The position numbers were made by a program, and so were the translations under genes. The notes under the pieces are model-generated. The model was not told the origin of the DNA. It did not search any database and worked only from the letters and a program-made list of their open reading frames with translations. From Chrysogorgia sp. JL179-B06 (lineage: Eukaryota > Cnidaria > Anthozoa > Scleralcyonacea > Chrysogorgiidae), in contig JAYKKM010000145.1 of assembly GCA_035772405.1 (NCBI GenBank), positions 1,145,001-1,209,000 on the forward strand: a stretch of 64,000 nt of DNA. The letters run 5' to 3'. Shown piece after piece: positions 47,501 to 50,724 of this stretch (position 1 is its first letter; every line of letters starts with the position of its first letter).

Positions 47501-50200
47501 ATAAACTGATAAAACAAAGGAAACCGACAGAGGTTTAGATATGTGAGGCAGAACTTACAGAAATTAACCTAACTTTCTTCTCAATTTTCTTCTCAATTTT
47601 CCCCTAAAATTGTTTTGACATGCTATATCAATCGCTCGTAAGAGACTAGTGTTTTATCACACACCCCGAACACCTCGAAGCATGTTAACTCACTTCTCAG
47701 TGTTTCTTTCCTCAGTGTTTCCCTTCATTGTGTTTGATATTTTACTTCAAAAACATGAATAATTTATGAGGAAAACACAAAGGGAAATTATGGTCGTATC
47801 GTTTCTTTATGTGTGATAAAGACAGCTTAATTGTTCTCGATAAATTTCTCGCTGGTTTTTACGGCTTAGACAACGTTGATTTTCAAAATTACTACGACAA
47901 TGAACGTATAAAATGGTTCGTCTGAAGCTATTTAAAAAACTCGCAGTATACGTATTTATCGGATCTAAAAAGTAGGCACCCTTATAAAAACTAGGTACGC
48001 AAGGCGTACATGTATCTATAATAATAATAATTATTTGTATGTGCGCCTTAACCATGGTCGTGCGCTATCGTCGCCACTTGATTGGCTCCGAAGCTATTCC
48101 ATTGTTACTTACATCACTCATCAGCGCGACTACAATTTCCACAGGAAATCATTCAAACATAGCTACATGAGATCAGTCATATGCATGCATGGTTATGGCA
48201 GCCTATAGCGATGACAATCATACTGTTTATCCGGGTAAGACCAGTTATTACAGTTGAACTGATATTCACAGTTTAAATAAAGTATTATTATTATTGTTCT
48301 CCAACCTCGTACCCAGGGCATTTTGCCTCCACGGCGGAAATGGCCCTGGGATCGGCTGGTCCATTCTATAATGCGATTGTCTTGTCATAAAACTCAATTA
48401 ATTCAGCCGAGTATAATTTATTCATCTAAATCTGAATGCTTTCTTCAAATTTTACAGCAAATTAGAAGTGATAGCTTTCGTCAAATTGTATATATGCTTC
48501 TTCATACCTTTTGTAAGAGATAACCATGGATGTATGGTGGATTATTAAGCTTGTTAGCTGCTTTTATGCCGACGAATGCTGACATGAACAACTCTGAAGA
48601 GCATTGAATATTTCTCAATTATTCAGGTCAACAAAGTAGACAAAGGCAATGGAACAAAGACCACGAAAATTATCATATCTAAACACCCAGAAATTCTGGG
48701 TGTCATGTGACCAGCCGATCCCAGGGCCATTTTCGCCGACTTTTCGCCGTGGAGGAAAAATGCCCTGGGTACGAGGTTGATTGTTCTCATTATCCCTTCT
48801 GTACGTTATTTACTATTGTTTTCTCGTGTGCAAAGGAATATGCCTTTCTCCAGCATAGTTATTTTATTTTATTTTATTTTATTTTATTTTATTTTAATAA
48901 CTTTGCCATACACATTACAAACATAAATACAGACATCAAGACAATAGGCTGGGTAACCGCAACAGCTAGTGCCAATTACTGAGGCCCCAAAGCAAGTACG
49001 ATGTAACAGTCACTTTAAAGATTAATATAGCGATATACAACACACATTAAATACATCAAATTTACTACGATATCTACTAAAAGCAACACGATGGTGGGTT
49101 CATAAGGCTTCACGCTGTGTTGCATTTTAAACATATGCGAGGTTTGTGTTATCCTCCTCAACATTCGGCAGATAACACAACCTCGATAATTATCTGTATC
49201 ATGGTCAATGAATAGAAAATTAAGTTTGTCTTATTTGAAAGAACTCTTAAAACAATGAGGAATAACAATTTACAGCTCTTCCATATTTAACTTACTTCTT
49301 GAGATAAAGGCGATATTCAAATGAGATAATCAGATGAGATAATCTATGACGTAGCAACATTGGAAAATCCTGTATATCTTAAAGATTATTGAACGAAATC
49401 ACTTGAAGCTTGTCTTTGATGTTTTGTTTCATGAGCTGTAGCAATTACAAAGTTTTGAGTGATTTCTTTTAATAATATTGGAAAGATATACATGATTTTC
49501 TAATGTTGTGTACAACTTGCTACGTCATAGATCAGCTCATTTAAATATCACATAAGTCTAAATATCTCAAGAATTGAGTGAAATATGGAAGAGCTGTAAG
49601 TTGTTATTTCTCATTGTTTTAAGAGTTTTTTCAAGTACGATAAACTTAATTTTCGATTCATTTGCACTTTAACGACTGTGACAATGGTAATATAGAAAAT
49701 AATACATCATTGGGGAAGCGAACAAGTGAGCTACCCTGTTCAACACAAGAAATAAATTTCATATTTCCATTCTGTTTATTGTGTAAAAATATTGATATTG
49801 AACCACGTCGGATGCATCTGCCAAGACGTTACATACAGATTGCTTGAATCATGGTAATCAGGCACATGCATGTGATTATCAGAAATAATTCGCATGTGTT
49901 TGATTATCGGATTTATTAGTGGCAGAAACTTCAATAAAATACTGCCTTATATAATGAGACGTTAGTAAAGTTGATAGTATACAAGTGTAATGATAATGAT
50001 GCTTGAGATGAATTTCACAATGTATTCTCTTGCATATCCAGATCTCGGGAACAGTTCCCAGTACTCCAGCTGATTTAATCCACAGCATGCCAGAGCATAA
50101 TGGCAAACAAAAACATACATACTTACCAGTCTTATTTCTTGGTGGATGTCTAGTTCTTGGTCTGACGGCGGTATGGATAAGCCGAGGTACTGATTCTTAA
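14462..50200 (+). CDS. ASZ1: ASZ1/GASZ: ankyrin, SAM and membrane-anchor germline protein (13 exons, 5' end missing)
   Basis: GASZ acts in germ cells on the outer mitochondrial membrane and in nuage, supporting piRNA biogenesis. Thirteen exons give 443 residues: five ankyrin repeats (about residues 48-215; GWTGLMHAANCGLLATVAVL, HMTPLMYASRNGRVQIVEIL, ALGWAASRGHGKAVRMLLD), a SAM domain across three exons (about 238-302; YGDLELFLFGLELGNLVPLF), a helical region (about 316-391), and a C-terminal hydrophobic anchor (about 419-437; LPVLFLGGCLVLGLTAVWI) ending RGTDS-stop. This order and the YGDLE/FLFGLEL block match vertebrate GASZ (about 475 residues). Exons: 14462-14577, 16515-16637, 24663-24777, 28840-28951, 32719-32853, 33281-33336, 33993-34031, 37239-37314, 37609-37665, 43615-43730, 44782-44902, 46902-47006, 50042-50200. 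All junction phases agree. The N-terminal exon or exons with the ATG were not located. A further phase-0 exon between the last two is possible. Confidence 0.88.
14700..15981. mobile_element. Probable TIR element with internal minisatellite
   Basis: Inverted ends TAAGGCCCTGATTACAT (14700-14717) and its complement (about 15964-15981). The interior includes a 51-bp minisatellite whose unit contains a variant of the terminal sequence (TTATTACATGAGGTGAGCT). No transposase was seen. Confidence 0.5.
15361..15626. repeat. 51-bp minisatellite, about 5 copies
   Basis: Units start at GCTTTAATCGTTATTACAT and recur every 51 bp (near 15392, 15443, 15494, 15545, 15596). 51 bp is a multiple of three, which gives a repetitive minus-strand frame that is not a gene. 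Confidence 0.9.
15982..16514. other. Intron 1 remainder
   Basis: No gene. A degraded piece of the 40-bp TIR family seen at 43003-43046 (GTCGCCGT...CGTAGATCTTAAGG) lies at about 16418-16455, just upstream of the exon acceptor. Confidence 0.5.
16515..16637 (+). CDS. ASZ1: ASZ1 exon b (ankyrin 1)
   Basis: Acceptor TTCTTTAG, donor AAAG|GTATTT, phase 1 in and out. Encodes SGWTGLMHAANCGLLATVAV and ERGANVNFHK, a canonical ankyrin repeat. Confidence 0.88.
16799..17324. mobile_element. TIR element in intron 2
   Basis: The ends TAAAGTGGTACTACGATC...TTTTCACC and its complement (ending 17324) form a roughly 28-bp inverted repeat around 526 bp with no convincing gene. Confidence 0.65.
17457..17707 (+). 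repeat. Left terminal inverted repeat of the Polinton-type element
   Basis: About 251 bp, complementary to 22791-23038. It ends internally at CTTTGGGACCCCCATC. A piece (TTAGTGTGACGAACGCGTGG) is repeated once more just inside, at about 17732. Confidence 0.9.
17828..17837 (+). promoter_or_regulatory. TATA box of the first element gene
   Basis: AGTATATAAG lies about 115 bp upstream of the ATG at 17951, a normal distance for a TATA-driven transcript with a short leader. Confidence 0.5.
17951..18431 (+). pseudogene. Element protein with CxxC-HPSQ-H-C motif, frameshifted
   Basis: It starts at an ATG (MTFRRNNPRFSKQAEW) downstream of a TATA box and runs to about 18215, where the frame is lost. The sequence continues in another frame to a stop at 18431 (ERVGPEFNEALRVLKLRNHG, LTPETKCILGYLRYWREMNQ). 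A compact motif CGGCEIDHPSQRQHDCLM (residues about 57-74) could bind zinc. I recall similar motifs in uncharacterised proteins of invertebrate Polinton-like elements, but no function can be assigned. The break is a one- or two-base indel between about 18204 and 18229; it may be real decay, a sequencing error or, less likely, programmed frameshifting. The predicted whole protein would be near 155 residues. Confidence 0.55.
18432..18684. other. Non-coding spacer after the first element gene
   Basis: No gene was seen. It contains a short inverted repeat (TGCCAAG/CTTGGCA, about 18573-18618). Confidence 0.5.
18685..18882. repeat. Internal inverted repeat, left arm (3' flank of the acidic-protein gene)
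   Basis: About 200 bp, complementary to 21976-22175. It directly follows the 3' end of the minus-strand gene. On the minus strand it starts AACTTGAAATAAAAATCTCA, which supplies an AATAAA signal. Confidence 0.85.
18892..19614 (-). CDS. Acidic protein with C-terminal zinc ribbons (element-encoded)
   Basis: 240 residues from an ATG at 19614. The N-terminal half (about 1-110) is globular with LLISHDILIWNAQREIVYNG and KPPGLNVFVRGLAE. Residues about 115-155 are an acidic run (DSEYESSEERSAAENSEDDD, then poly-E/D). The C-terminal part has four CxxC pairs (CNYC, CPKC, CKLC, CTAC; residues about 168-225), typical of paired zinc ribbons. I recall related proteins next to pX-like genes in cnidarian Polinton-like elements; the role is unknown. 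A TATA-like TATAAAAG lies about 40 bp upstream. The frame is intact. Confidence 0.75.
   Translation of the reverse strand: MDTSEETSPFYNDQRIRHVLSHFNNNVEKASNLLHSLLISHDILIWNAQREIVYNGRVIPNTNIVNLIEYCVSEYDTDIPKPPGLNVFVRGLAEVKVNKNLIENPEVLALLAREGTEDTDSEYESSEERSAAENSEDDDEEDEDDEEEEEEEEETISQYDIDKDESRYICNYCESKMTGVHLAICPKCLWQDFYNNIHQCKLCGLASPLTISHNIVFCTACPYTIVTDGTGDNIMIELKS
19649..19659 (-). promoter_or_regulatory. TATA box overlapping the stop codon of the upstream gene
   Basis: On the minus strand TTAGTATAAAAG lies about 40 bp before the ATG at 19614. The TAA stop of the pX-like gene (19652-19654) is inside this TATAAAA, so the two genes are packed with no spacer. Confidence 0.55.
19652..19969 (-). CDS. 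pX/mu-like small protein (element-encoded)
   Basis: 105 residues from an ATG at 19969. It has a basic and cysteine-containing middle (ATPEQVKCIHDCIHNVCKMK), then MRKKQILVQRGGGFLGLLLG and a hydrophobic tail PVLEGLAELV. The pattern of a basic KKR/QRGG stretch followed by a Gly/Leu hydrophobic tail is that of the adenovirus pX-like family in Polinton/adintovirus-type elements, probably a core or membrane-active virion component. The function is inferred from pattern only. It is followed without spacer by the acidic-protein gene on the same strand. Confidence 0.65.
   Translation of the reverse strand: MFNKKQRAFLRHYCLSNSGEQQALLERATPEQVKCIHDCIHNVCKMKYELPRETIEKVRPYENDISTLVDPGRSFMRKKQILVQRGGGFLGLLLGPVLEGLAELV
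20021..20030 (-). promoter_or_regulatory. TATA box of the pX-like gene
   Basis: AATATAAAAG on the minus strand, about 52 bp upstream of the ATG at 19969. It lies at the edge of the hexanucleotide repeat that separates the two divergent transcription units. Confidence 0.5.
20050..20452. repeat. AAGGAT/AAAGAT hexanucleotide array in a divergent promoter
   Basis: About 400 bp of GGATAA-type hexamers interspersed with AGCTATATAGGAT and AAGGCCATA units. It sits between the minus-strand pX-like gene and the plus-strand ATPase gene, so it is the only space for both promoters. The repeated TATATA and GATA motifs could be regulatory; this is inference. Confidence 0.85.
20507..21967 (+). CDS. A32-type packaging ATPase with N-terminal C2H2 finger (Polinton-type)
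   Basis: 486 residues from the ATG at 20507; the open frame extends nine codons further up but has no ATG there. Residues about 3-25 form a C2H2 zinc finger (CDICGKNFSTRGNLQRH...H). The ATPase core follows: Walker A GCTQSGKT (about 61-68), the segment ERIIWCYGQWQPMY, Walker B SLIVLDDLM (about 127-135), and a sensor-like VIYIVQNIFHQG. Packaging ATPases of this FtsK/HerA-like class pump genomes into capsids in Polintons and large DNA viruses. The C-terminal 230 residues are low-complexity and poorly conserved, with DQ(H/Y)(R/Q)LK(T/S)NV repeats. The frame is intact, unlike the first gene, and the stop is followed by the mirrored 3' flank. Confidence 0.82.
   Translation: MSFACDICGKNFSTRGNLQRHIKYVHGGGDHFIFNAQPSVVGGSSVMKHPFTCIVAGCTQSGKTVWVKKLLENAQATISPPPERIIWCYGQWQPMYLDMITTIPGIELNEGIHDDIAEKNFLDVSERSLIVLDDLMAQSGDDKRIADLFTKGSHHRNLSVIYIVQNIFHQGKETRNISLNAHYIVLFKSPRDKQQISVLARQVNPGHVQEFTKSYEEATKRPHGYLMLDLKPTTDDQHRLKTNVLPDENTTGQLDMDHYIRKRSYEQPPITGDQYQLKSNVMPYENTADQQNLNRYIRKLSYQQSPILNAMYNSGEQMHNIIQTPQLTPDVKNILYSNELKRFLSFQNQLHDQVPVQNNLQTESNIPKTPTQYDSTEYLPSDPHQVPTTPKAYFLTPPTTVSTEQPKLKRNFFNNWESSSDWKKSDLARMTPEERGEYEHHLSMTRSKYLPMTEQNVATLTPEDQEEYRKTFKIKTPRYSLRSRPY
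21976..22175. repeat. Internal inverted repeat, right arm (3' flank of the ATPase gene)
   Basis: Complementary to 18685-18882. It begins AACTTGAAATAAAAATCTCA, giving an AATAAA polyadenylation signal just after the ATPase stop. The two divergent genes therefore share mirrored 3' ends. Confidence 0.85.
22176..22790. other. Non-coding right part of the Polinton-type element
   Basis: No gene was seen. GAAGTGTTTCTTC occurs twice (about 22178 and 22576). GCGAGATAATTAGCGATAAT-type repeats and several GGGCC(T/A)AA units (22710-22765) precede the right TIR. Confidence 0.6.
22791..23038 (-). repeat. Right terminal inverted repeat of the Polinton-type element
   Basis: 248 bp, the near-identical complement of 17457-17707, ending CCTACT before the CGGAAA target duplication. 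Confidence 0.9.
23179..23887. mobile_element. TIR element, about 700 bp
   Basis: The ends TTAAAGTGCCTATACAGCC...CGAAAAGTCCAAATC are inverted over roughly 100 bp (23179-23285 and about 23785-23887). The interior has no recognisable transposase. Confidence 0.75.
24048..24545. mobile_element. TIR element of the CACTGCCACC family
   Basis: It ends CACTGCCAC near 24053 and GGTGGCAGAGGCACTTTAA near 24545. Its body matches, inverted and in pieces, the nested element at 50437-52122 (for example ACTAGTTTGCTTAGAA and TGAAGATGTAGCCATTTTCT). No transposase was seen. Confidence 0.75.
24663..24777 (+). CDS. ASZ1: ASZ1 exon c (ankyrin 2)
   Basis: Acceptor CCTCATTTAG, donor GATAG|GTTCGC, phase 1 in, 2 out. 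Encodes MFSVLMAACSSDCDAEDDLV and LIEKGAKINGHDR, the unusual second ankyrin repeat with an acidic insertion also found in vertebrate GASZ. Confidence 0.85.
24882..25110. mobile_element. MITE, GTCGACATTACGAACTGGC family (left end truncated)
   Basis: The right end is GTCGACATTACGAACTGGC at about 25089-25107. The interior shares AACATCAGGCTGGGGAATTC and TTGCAAGTGTAAATAGAAAT with copies at 35470-35596 and 45466-45611. Confidence 0.75.
25129..25444. mobile_element. TIR element, about 315 bp
   Basis: GTGCTATTTCACGTTTGGGG at the left and its complement at the right give inverted arms of roughly 110 bp that continue through ACAAAATATATTATGATTTT-like sequence. Non-coding. Confidence 0.75.
25445..25985. 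other. Gene-free part of intron 3
   Basis: No gene or clear repeat structure was recognised. Confidence 0.4.
25988..26186. repeat. 15-bp minisatellite, about 13 copies
   Basis: Units TCTTTA(T/C)AGATACGC are tandem. Two sub-variants (TATAG and CAGAT) alternate regularly in the first half and become homogeneous in the second. Confidence 0.92.
26337..26425. repeat. Hairpin, GTAAGAGTTAATTACCTCG
   Basis: A 20-bp inverted repeat (26341-26360 and about 26393-26413). Related sequence recurs inverted at 27900-27990, so the hairpin may be an end of a larger foldback element spanning 26337-27990. Confidence 0.65.
26482..26655. repeat. Foldback element, 174 bp palindrome
   Basis: AATACAATGGTTTTTAAGAA...AAACCG(A/C)GG...GAAAGTCCCGAGGG is followed by its near-perfect complement around a GC-rich loop (GCATGAGGGCGAAGCCCGAA). 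Arms are about 75 bp. Confidence 0.9.
26656..27512. other. Intron 3 stretch between foldbacks
   Basis: A short frame at 26814-27152 (MSYFLTQLKSCFW, then DVQKVRDNRTPANTIKHTRW) resembles the N-terminal region of KCTD1/ZMYM2-like or Crypton-related proteins (TRWSTNVYKEWAKARN, FSDTRFQ), so it may be a fragment of a DUF3504-type gene. The rest has GCCCGGCTTTGCCGGG hairpins near 27398. Confidence 0.45.
26886..27152 (+). pseudogene. DUF3504/Crypton-like first-exon fragment
   Basis: ATG-started frame MADKRFSFVTEGDVQKV..., followed by NTIKHTRWSTNVYKEWAKAR and EEINHWFSDTRFQR. The sequence is strongly reminiscent of the N-terminal segment of DUF3504 proteins (T..TRWA...W..W...R). It ends at a stop 267 bp on, with no recombinase domain following, so it is a fragment or a single exon of an element. 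This is a pattern-based call. Confidence 0.45.
27513..27642. repeat. Foldback element, 130 bp palindrome
   Basis: GAATTTGGCAATTATATTGC...CATAGG and its complement form arms of about 60 bp with a loop containing ATCGCTACAAACC. Confidence 0.9.
27643..28401. other. Gene-free part of intron 3
   Basis: It contains CGAACCTCGG...TTAATTACCTCG pieces near 27915-27990 that mirror 26341-26430. No gene was recognised. Confidence 0.45.
28402..28560. repeat. Foldback element, about 158 bp
   Basis: AATATGTTATTTACCG at the left and CGGTAAATAACATATT at the right; inner arms carry ATAGAAAAATATTTG. The GC-rich loop has GCCCGAGGCCGTAGGCCGAG, like the loop of the foldback at 26482-26655. Confidence 0.85.
28840..28951 (+). 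CDS. ASZ1: ASZ1 exon d (ankyrin 3)
   Basis: Acceptor ATGTTTTCAG, donor ACC|GTAGGT, phase 2 in, 0 out. Encodes YHMTPLMYASRNGRVQIVEI and NPDVNKQDQRGWT. Confidence 0.9.
29327..29480. repeat. Hairpin with PLE-tail-like sequence
   Basis: AATGACGAAATATTGACGTTTCGAG and its complement flank GCGGAGCCCTTCATCAGAGTAAGACCA. The strand reading CTGATGAAGGGCTC...CGAAACGTC resembles tails of GIY-YIG PLEs. The left flank (GTAGAGTGCTGCGTAGACAG) recurs at 62791. Confidence 0.6.
29550..32276. mobile_element. 2.7-kb inverted repeat element in intron 4
   Basis: The arms 29550-30724 and 31163-32276 are near-identical complements of about 1.1 kb. They enclose a 438-bp centre. Each arm carries a CCTCGTACCCAGGG hairpin near its outer end (29723-29768 and about 32110-32155). 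The high arm identity suggests a recent origin or gene conversion. It is either a foldback transposon or an inverted duplication. Confidence 0.85.
30725..31162. other. Unique centre of the 2.7-kb inverted repeat
   Basis: Two short divergent frames are visible. On the plus strand from about 30727: MLGILEGKMDDDYNYLL...SIDQFIESGDASVDFQPLMF. On the minus strand from about 31121: MGDQADLNEVRTMVLRVAER, then SSFTSGSSSSSNSSS ending at a GTAAGT donor. The second looks like a first coding exon. Neither is recognised. Confidence 0.4.
32285..32515. mobile_element. Two palindromic MITEs head-to-head
   Basis: Two copies of the ATTATACCAT family (compare 4199-4320) meet at TTAAATATTTAA near 32390. Each has CATTCGCTCTCGTCG and GACTCGAGCTCATGG ends and a GCC(A/G)A-rich centre. 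Confidence 0.7.
32719..32853 (+). CDS. ASZ1: ASZ1 exon e (ankyrin 4)
   Basis: Acceptor TTCTTTTAG, donor ATT|GTAAGC, phase 0 both sides, 45 codons. Encodes ALGWAASRGHGKAVRMLLDA, NANPKLYTNDGQSAEDLAYD. Confidence 0.9.
32935..33280. repeat. 20-bp minisatellite that ends in a splice acceptor
   Basis: About 16 degenerate units of CTAAAACTTACTGTTTGTCC fill nearly all of this 427-bp intron. The last unit, ACTTACTGTTTGTCCCCTAG, provides the polypyrimidine tract and AG of the next ASZ1 exon. Confidence 0.9.
33281..33336 (+). CDS. ASZ1: ASZ1 exon f (end of ankyrin region)
   Basis: Acceptor CCCCTAG from the minisatellite, donor CC|GTAAGT, phase 0 in, 2 out. Encodes IADILYAAANPTRHIEQNP. Confidence 0.82.
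33337..33992. other. ASZ1 intron 6
   Basis: It holds one copy of a dispersed sequence (AATAAAGACCAGACAAT, TTTTGAGTCATCACTTTTAG; about 33607-33660) that recurs at 60000-60056 and 61277-61338. Confidence 0.6.
33993..34031 (+). CDS. ASZ1: ASZ1 exon g (39-bp linker exon)
   Basis: Acceptor TATTCATAG, donor AAGG|GTGAGT, phase 2 in and out. Encodes QNVPSSELVNEQ between the ankyrin and SAM regions. It was placed because it keeps the phase between its neighbours; as a micro-exon it is the least certain of the set. Confidence 0.65.
34612..34762. mobile_element. Small TIR element
   Basis: CGATACATGGACGAT(A)GTCAAG...TCAAATCCTCA and its complement enclose about 70 bp. Non-coding. Confidence 0.7.
34955..37090 (-). 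pseudogene. Neptune-like PLE (RT and GIY-YIG), broken, in ASZ1 intron 7
   Basis: Reading down the minus strand: N-terminal block (LSYGLKHSITPKRIPTETIV, near 36930-37050), a segment at 36650-36780, a degenerate RT region including MSFDVKLLLTSITLQLAV (36330-36388), FNEQNCDIQFTKEIEENGAL and PFLDCLVTHDKNKLKTSVYR (35990-36135), then thumb and linker pieces (NIRVAHKP, LRHILTNVKDKEQPHERQGA; 35600-35700) and a GIY-YIG start (KCADCKDTYIGETGRNLKIR; about 35397-35465). Many frameshifts are present and the active-site YVDD block is not visible. The copy is split by a MITE at 35470-35596. The 3' tail near 35025-35100 has GAAACGTCAGTGACC after a GC-rich hairpin, as in related elements. Confidence 0.8.
35470..35596. 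mobile_element. MITE (GCCAGTTCGTAATGTCGAC ends) inserted in the PLE
   Basis: Perfect 19-bp inverted ends GCCAGTTCGTAATGTCGAC. At 127 bp it is the shortest complete family member. It separates the PLE linker from the GIY-YIG start. Confidence 0.85.
37239..37314 (+). CDS. ASZ1: ASZ1 exon h (SAM domain, part 1)
   Basis: Acceptor CTATTTTTAG, donor CAG|GTACCA, phase 2 in, 0 out. Encodes DCLRYGDLELFLFGLELGNL, VPLFQ, the most diagnostic block for GASZ. Confidence 0.9.
37609..37665 (+). CDS. ASZ1: ASZ1 exon i (SAM domain, part 2)
   Basis: Acceptor TGCGATAG, donor CAG|GTAACC, phase 0 both sides. Encodes EQQVSFDSFLKLTDADLQQ. Confidence 0.87.
37697..38103 (+). pseudogene. Neptune-like PLE fragment, plus strand
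   Basis: Starts 31 bp after the exon i donor with EIEENGAL and continues DRILDESSYNPMVHKETT, TLTRRAQLIFDSPETLRNEN and ESLRHVFHKNNYNTNFIERN. It is the thumb/linker region of the element type at 34955-37090, in opposite orientation. Frames shift and both ends are truncated. Confidence 0.78.
38104..39519. other. Gene-free part of intron 9
   Basis: No gene was seen. It includes AGGGACCGGTCATTAAATATGG (38125-38146), similar to the start of the CCCCTC-rich block at 10098. Otherwise AT-rich unique-looking DNA. Confidence 0.45.
39797..42360. repeat. Inverted motif pair inside the nested transposon
   Basis: GATCTATATAAGAGGACTGGATAGA (39800-39824) is matched by the complement of TCTATCCAGTCCTCTAATAT...ATAGATC (about 42311-42350). 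A related piece is at 15632. It is probably a further nested element. The interior is AT-rich and gene-free apart from the minisatellite pair at 41578-41843. Confidence 0.55.
41578..41843. repeat. Inverted minisatellite pair
   Basis: About six units of AAACATGGACTGATA (41580-41670) face about six complementary units (41750-41843). Between them lies a fragment of the MITE at 61617-61931 (GTAGCTGTGAATGTATGATG). Confidence 0.85.
43047..43614. other. Intron 9, 3' end
   Basis: No gene or clear repeat structure seen. Confidence 0.4.
43615..43730 (+). CDS. ASZ1: ASZ1 exon j (SAM domain, part 3)
   Basis: Acceptor TATTTTCAG, donor TTCAC|GTAGGT, phase 0 in, 2 out. Encodes MGVSQIGIRKKILSATHDVH (last SAM helices), then WDLSSLPSQQSSNQF. 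Confidence 0.87.
43756..43920. repeat. Foldback sequence beside exon j
   Basis: AAAGAAATAC, TAATGGTTTT, TATCCAAACACG and their complements in mirror order form arms of about 45 bp around a GAAGTTGCGAG...AGCAACTTC inner hairpin. Confidence 0.75.
43953..44382. mobile_element. 430-bp TIR element
   Basis: TIRs of about 110 bp starting TTAAAGTGCCCCTAACCCCA, with ATAAAAGCACTCCTAAAATT and GAAGGATGTTCTTTTAAATT inside. Non-coding. Confidence 0.88.
44782..44902 (+). CDS. ASZ1: ASZ1 exon k (helical region)
   Basis: Acceptor ACTTTTCAG, donor CAG|GTAAAG, phase 2 in, 0 out. Encodes SEDMNLVLANVGKHLLYIQC and MEYARKSLHDMQDPTVVIQ. Confidence 0.82.
45021..45193. mobile_element. 173-bp MITE
   Basis: Ends GCCTGGTTTCCATTTGGTCG...ATTGCAA and complement, with inner inverted GTAATAGAGTGT. 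Non-coding. Confidence 0.85.
45466..45611. mobile_element. MITE, GTCGACATTACGAACTGGC family (partial)
   Basis: The right end GTCGACATTACGAACTGGC is at about 45593-45611. The interior matches 24882-25110 (inverted relative to it). The left end is truncated. Confidence 0.75.
46040..46535. mobile_element. 496-bp TIR element
   Basis: GGCGGATTTCCAGTCCTCGC, ACGAAGCAACTCGC and their complement form TIRs of about 55 bp. Non-coding interior. Confidence 0.88.
46902..47006 (+). CDS. ASZ1: ASZ1 exon l (helical region)
   Basis: Acceptor ATTGTGTAG, donor AAG|GTAAGG, phase 0 both sides, 35 codons. Encodes NEEHAREMLDKTKSVLKTTS, GITEQVVALECSIQK, an amphipathic helix as in GASZ. Confidence 0.8.
47007..48292. 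other. Intron 12, 5' part
   Basis: A loose inverted repeat (GTCTTTATACGTCAAAATTATCCTG...CAGGATAATTATTACCGTCGTAAAGAC) lies at 47179-47292. No gene was seen. Confidence 0.5.
48302..48779. mobile_element. 478-bp MITE, CAACCTCGTACCCAGGG family, 9-bp target duplication
   Basis: Inverted ends of about 60 bp, CAACCTCGTACCCAGGGC...GGCCCTGGGATCGGCTGG. ATTGTTCTC flanks both sides (48293-48301 and 48780-48788). Confidence 0.88.
48862..48896. repeat. (ATTTT)n microsatellite
   Basis: About six ATTTT units. Confidence 0.9.
49206..49660. mobile_element. 455-bp TIR element
   Basis: TCAATGAATAGAAAATTAAG and complement; arms extend over about 150 bp (TCTTCCATATTTAACTTACT, TGACGTAGCAA). Non-coding. Confidence 0.82.
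50042..50200 (+). CDS. ASZ1: ASZ1 last exon (C-terminal membrane anchor)
   Basis: Acceptor GCATATCCAG, phase 0 in. Encodes ISGTVPSTPADLIHSMPEHN, GKQKHTY, then the hydrophobic LPVLFLGGCLVLGLTAVWI and SRGTDS before TAA at 50198. A C-terminal single hydrophobic helix with a short polar tail is how GASZ is held in the outer mitochondrial membrane. No canonical AATAAA lies close downstream; ATTAAA occurs near 50318. Confidence 0.85.
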   Translation: MSGTVPSTPADLIHSMPEHNGKQKHTYLPVLFLGGCLVLGLTAVWISRGTDS

Positions 50201-50724
50201 CCAAAACACAGTTTATTGACAATGTTATTTATCTTTCCTTAGAACAATGAAAGTTTTATTTTTTAGACAAAATTATTATAAAAATATAAAGGATTTATTT
50301 AGGTATTTCTGTGCCATTAAATTTTCTATTGTTGTGCGAACTAAACCTATAATTTTCGTCTGCCAACCCCACTTTGTGTGTGGCCCATTATGATGCGATC
50401 ATTTGTTTACCGATATCCAGGTGATATGAACTAGTGCCTGCAGTGCCACCACATTTTTGGTTTCCATTTTATTTCCCAAATGAAAATTTGCACGTTCCGA
50501 TTTTGAAATCTGCTATAAGAACATTTCGTTAAACAGAAGTGATTTTATCAACGGTTGAAACCCGCGTATAAGAACCTAGATTTGAAGAACCTGTTTTAGG
50601 CTAAAATTTGAAAGCATGTTCTTATTTTATCAAATAGAGTCAAAACTAAAAATTTATAAATCAAAGAAAATAAACTTTACAAAGTAATAAAAATGAGCCA
50701 GAACCAGACAAATAGTGTATATAG

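Noticed and set aside
48626..48720. Extra ASZ1 exon in intron 12
   Set aside because: An acceptor-like TTATTCAG exists, but the following frame is short, lies inside a MITE and has no family resemblance.
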